A stretch of DNA of 64,000 nt, taken from positions 372,001 through 436,000 of the forward strand of contig NZ_JAMFKN010000002.1 in assembly GCF_023487995.1 (NCBI RefSeq). The letters are read 5' to 3'. The translations under genes were made by a program, and so were the position numbers. This DNA is from Thermohalobaculum sediminis (GTDB lineage Bacteria; Pseudomonadota; Alphaproteobacteria; Rhodobacterales; Rhodobacteraceae). Below are positions 62,711 to 64,000 of this stretch, in pieces (the first letter of the stretch is position 1; the number at the start of each line of letters is the position of its first letter). The notes beneath the pieces were generated by a model. It was not told the DNA's origin. It saw nothing but the letters and a program-made list of their open reading frames with translations, and made no database searches.

Positions 62711-62824
62711 ATGAAGCTTACCAGAATCCTGATCTTGCACCACCATTGCGCAGCCGGGCCTTGCCAATCGCGCCCGGATCGCCCAAAACCGCGCGCGAAA
62801 TCCTGTCCGGAGAGCGCGCGATGA
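62711..62824 (+). CDS. possible leader peptide of leuB, coupled by a 4-base overlap
   Basis: A 37-codon frame: [16 protein letters not shown] and so on, stop TGA at 62822-62824 overlapping the leuB ATG (ATGA). Leu and Ile codons cluster at residues 6-9 (ILIL), as in attenuation leaders, then three His and a Cys-containing tail. A 6-base stem CCGGGC / GCCCGG lies inside (62754-62759 and 62772-62777). There is no strong ribosome-binding site before ATG 62711. Could be a regulatory leader or chance. Confidence 0.4.
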   Translation: MKLTRILILHHHCAAGPCQSRPDRPKPRAKSCPESAR

Positions 62825-63933
62825 CCCCCATGAAACTCCTGATCCTGCACGGCGACGGCATCGGCCCCGAGGTGATGACCGAGGTCCGCAAGCTGATCGA
62901 CTGGTTCAAGGCCGTTCGCGGCCTGCCGTTCGAGATCGACGAGGATCTGATCGGCGGCGCCTCGTACGACGTGCACGGTACGCCGCTCACCGACGCGGTG
63001 ATGGAGAAGGCGCAGTCGGTCGACGCGGTGCTGCTGGGCGCGGTCGGCGGGCCGAACTACGACATCCTCGACTTCAGCGTGAAGCCCGAGCGGGGGCTCT
63101 TGCGGCTGCGCAAGGAGATGGACCTCTACGCCAATCTCCGGCCGGCGCAATGCTTCGACGCGCTGGCCGAGTTCTCGTCGCTCAAGAAGGACGTGGTGGC
63201 CGGCCTCGACATCATGATCATCCGCGAGCTCACCTCGGGCATCTATTTCGGCGAGCCGCGCGGCATCCACACCGAGGGCAACGAGCGGGTCGGCATCAAC
63301 ACCCAGCGCTATACCGAGGGAGAGATCGCCCGCGTCGCGCGCTCGGCTTTCGAGCTTGCGCGCAAGCGGGCGAACCGGGTCTGCTCGATGGAGAAGGCCA
63401 ACGTGATGGAATCGGGCGTGCTGTGGCGGCAGGTGGTGCAGGAAGTGCACGACGCCGAATACCCGGACGTCCAGCTTTCCCACATGTACGCCGATGCCGG
63501 TGCCATGCAGCTGGTCCGCTGGCCCAAGCAGTTCGACGTGATCGTGACCGACAACCTGTTCGGGGACCTGCTGTCCGACGCGGCGGCGATGCTGACGGGC
63601 TCGCTCGGCATGCTGCCCTCGGCCTCGCTCGGCGCGCCGATGGCGAACGGCCGGCCCAAGGCGCTCTACGAGCCGGTGCATGGCTCGGCCCCGGACATTG
63701 CCGGCCAGGGCAAGGCCAACCCGATCGCCTGCATCCTGAGCTTCGCGATGGCGCTGCGCTATTCCTTCGACCTCGCCGCGGAGGCGGAGATGATCGAGGC
63801 CGCAGTCAACGACGTGCTGGCGCAGGGGCTCCGCACGCCGGACCTCGGGTCGGGCGAGGGGACGCGGACCGTCGGCACGATCGAGATGGGCGACGCCATC
63901 ATCGCGGCAGTGGCCGCGCGCGCGGCGGCGTGA
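62821..63933 (+). CDS. leuB: 3-isopropylmalate dehydrogenase
   Basis: Third enzyme of leucine synthesis, oxidising 3-isopropylmalate with NAD. 370 residues, normal length. Signatures are [13 protein letters not shown] (residues 7-19), [60 protein letters not shown] and [21 protein letters not shown] lies 7 bases before ATG 62821; the ATG at 62830 is an alternative. leuC/leuD are not in the window. Confidence 0.97.
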   Translation: MTPMKLLILHGDGIGPEVMTEVRKLIDWFKAVRGLPFEIDEDLIGGASYDVHGTPLTDAVMEKAQSVDAVLLGAVGGPNYDILDFSVKPERGLLRLRKEMDLYANLRPAQCFDALAEFSSLKKDVVAGLDIMIIRELTSGIYFGEPRGIHTEGNERVGINTQRYTEGEIARVARSAFELARKRANRVCSMEKANVMESGVLWRQVVQEVHDAEYPDVQLSHMYADAGAMQLVRWPKQFDVIVTDNLFGDLLSDAAAMLTGSLGMLPSASLGAPMANGRPKALYEPVHGSAPDIAGQGKANPIACILSFAMALRYSFDLAAEAEMIEAAVNDVLAQGLRTPDLGSGEGTRTVGTIEMGDAIIAAVAARAAA

Positions 63934-64000
63934 CGCAAGCACCCCACTTTCACACGTGAGGGGGGGTCAATTGACTGGTTCAAAACGATTTTCAGAATCC
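63934..64000. other. right-edge intergenic sequence
   Basis: After leuB: a CACCCC/GGGGGG imperfect hairpin, a 10-base palindrome GTCAATTGAC (63967-63976) and AT-rich sequence to the edge, including TTGACT (63971-63976) that may be the -35 of the next gene. Confidence 0.35.

Noticed and set aside
63971-63999. Promoter TTGACT plus AGAATC at the right edge.
   Set aside because: The -10 matches poorly and the downstream gene is outside the window, so it cannot be supported.
1-64000. tRNA, rRNA, CRISPR arrays, insertion sequences, prophage or restriction/defence genes.
   Set aside because: I found no T-loop-like GTTCGA sequences in gaps, no regularly spaced repeats, no transposase or integrase motifs and no terminal inverted repeats.

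Overview
The window reads as chromosomal DNA of a high-GC alphaproteobacterium, most likely a member of the Rhodobacterales (Rhodobacter/Paracoccus/Roseobacter group). The reasons are the very GC-rich third codon positions, the RegB-SenC-RegA redox regulators, the order addA-addB-murU-amgK-tsaE-PAS sensor typical of alphaproteobacteria, a CenR-type response regulator, a class I PHA synthase and an adenosylhomocysteinase of alphaproteobacterial length. I saw no rRNA, tRNA, CRISPR array, insertion sequence or prophage. Gene density is high, with many 4-base stop/start overlaps (ATGA or GTGA).

Layout. 1-6.1 kb (minus): addA (cut by the left edge), addB, murU, amgK, tsaE, i.e. double-strand break repair, cell-wall sugar recycling and tRNA modification. 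6.2-8.5 kb: a multi-PAS histidine-kinase-like protein resembling DivL, with a worn-out ATPase domain. 8.8-9.6 kb: an unknown helical protein. 9.6-13.4 kb: regB, senC and regA, with an EamA transporter gene between senC and regA on the other strand. 13.7-17.8 kb (minus): a five-gene operon of ATP-grasp, a 59-residue membrane protein, alpha-E, transglutaminase and Anbu proteasome homologue. 18.0-20.8 kb: membrane/cNMP-binding protein, methyltransferase and UbiH-like hydroxylase. 20.9-31.4 kb: amidase, aminotransferase, ftsK, lolA-like gene, an orphan Flp pilin, exonuclease III, cenR, ribA and an L,D-transpeptidase. 31.8-35.0 kb: phaC and a second amidase. 35.1-41.5 kb (minus): an oxidoreductase with a complete livKHMGF branched-chain-type ABC transporter, plus a cupin gene.

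41.8-51.0 kb is a chemotaxis locus. One block, cheA-cheW-mcp-cheW-cheR-cheB, runs on the minus strand. A separate STAS-cheY pair lies further along, and a divergent helical protein beside that pair carries a CheZ/CheT-like DxxxQ motif. The CheA is odd: Arg47 sits where the phosphoacceptor His should be, although its ATP-binding domain looks intact. 51.2-52.0 kb is an EAL protein lacking a catalytic Glu. 52.2-56.2 kb is a four-gene surface-modification-like operon (glycosyltransferase, coiled-coil protein, two sulfotransferase-like proteins). 56.5-64 kb holds an outer-membrane protein behind a possible FNR box, a CxxC AhpD-like protein, a methyltransferase, ahcY, an HD hydrolase, a PAS histidine kinase and leuB with a possible coupled leader peptide.

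How it fits together: several genes belong to the alphaproteobacterial redox (RegBA), envelope (CenR) and cell-cycle/motility (DivL-like, possible CtrA boxes) control circuits. Two parts deserve the closest look. One is the Anbu operon with its unannotated small membrane protein, which may be a poorly described peptide- or protein-modifying system. The other is the chemotaxis/c-di-GMP block, where CheA and EAL each carry a substitution at a catalytic position.
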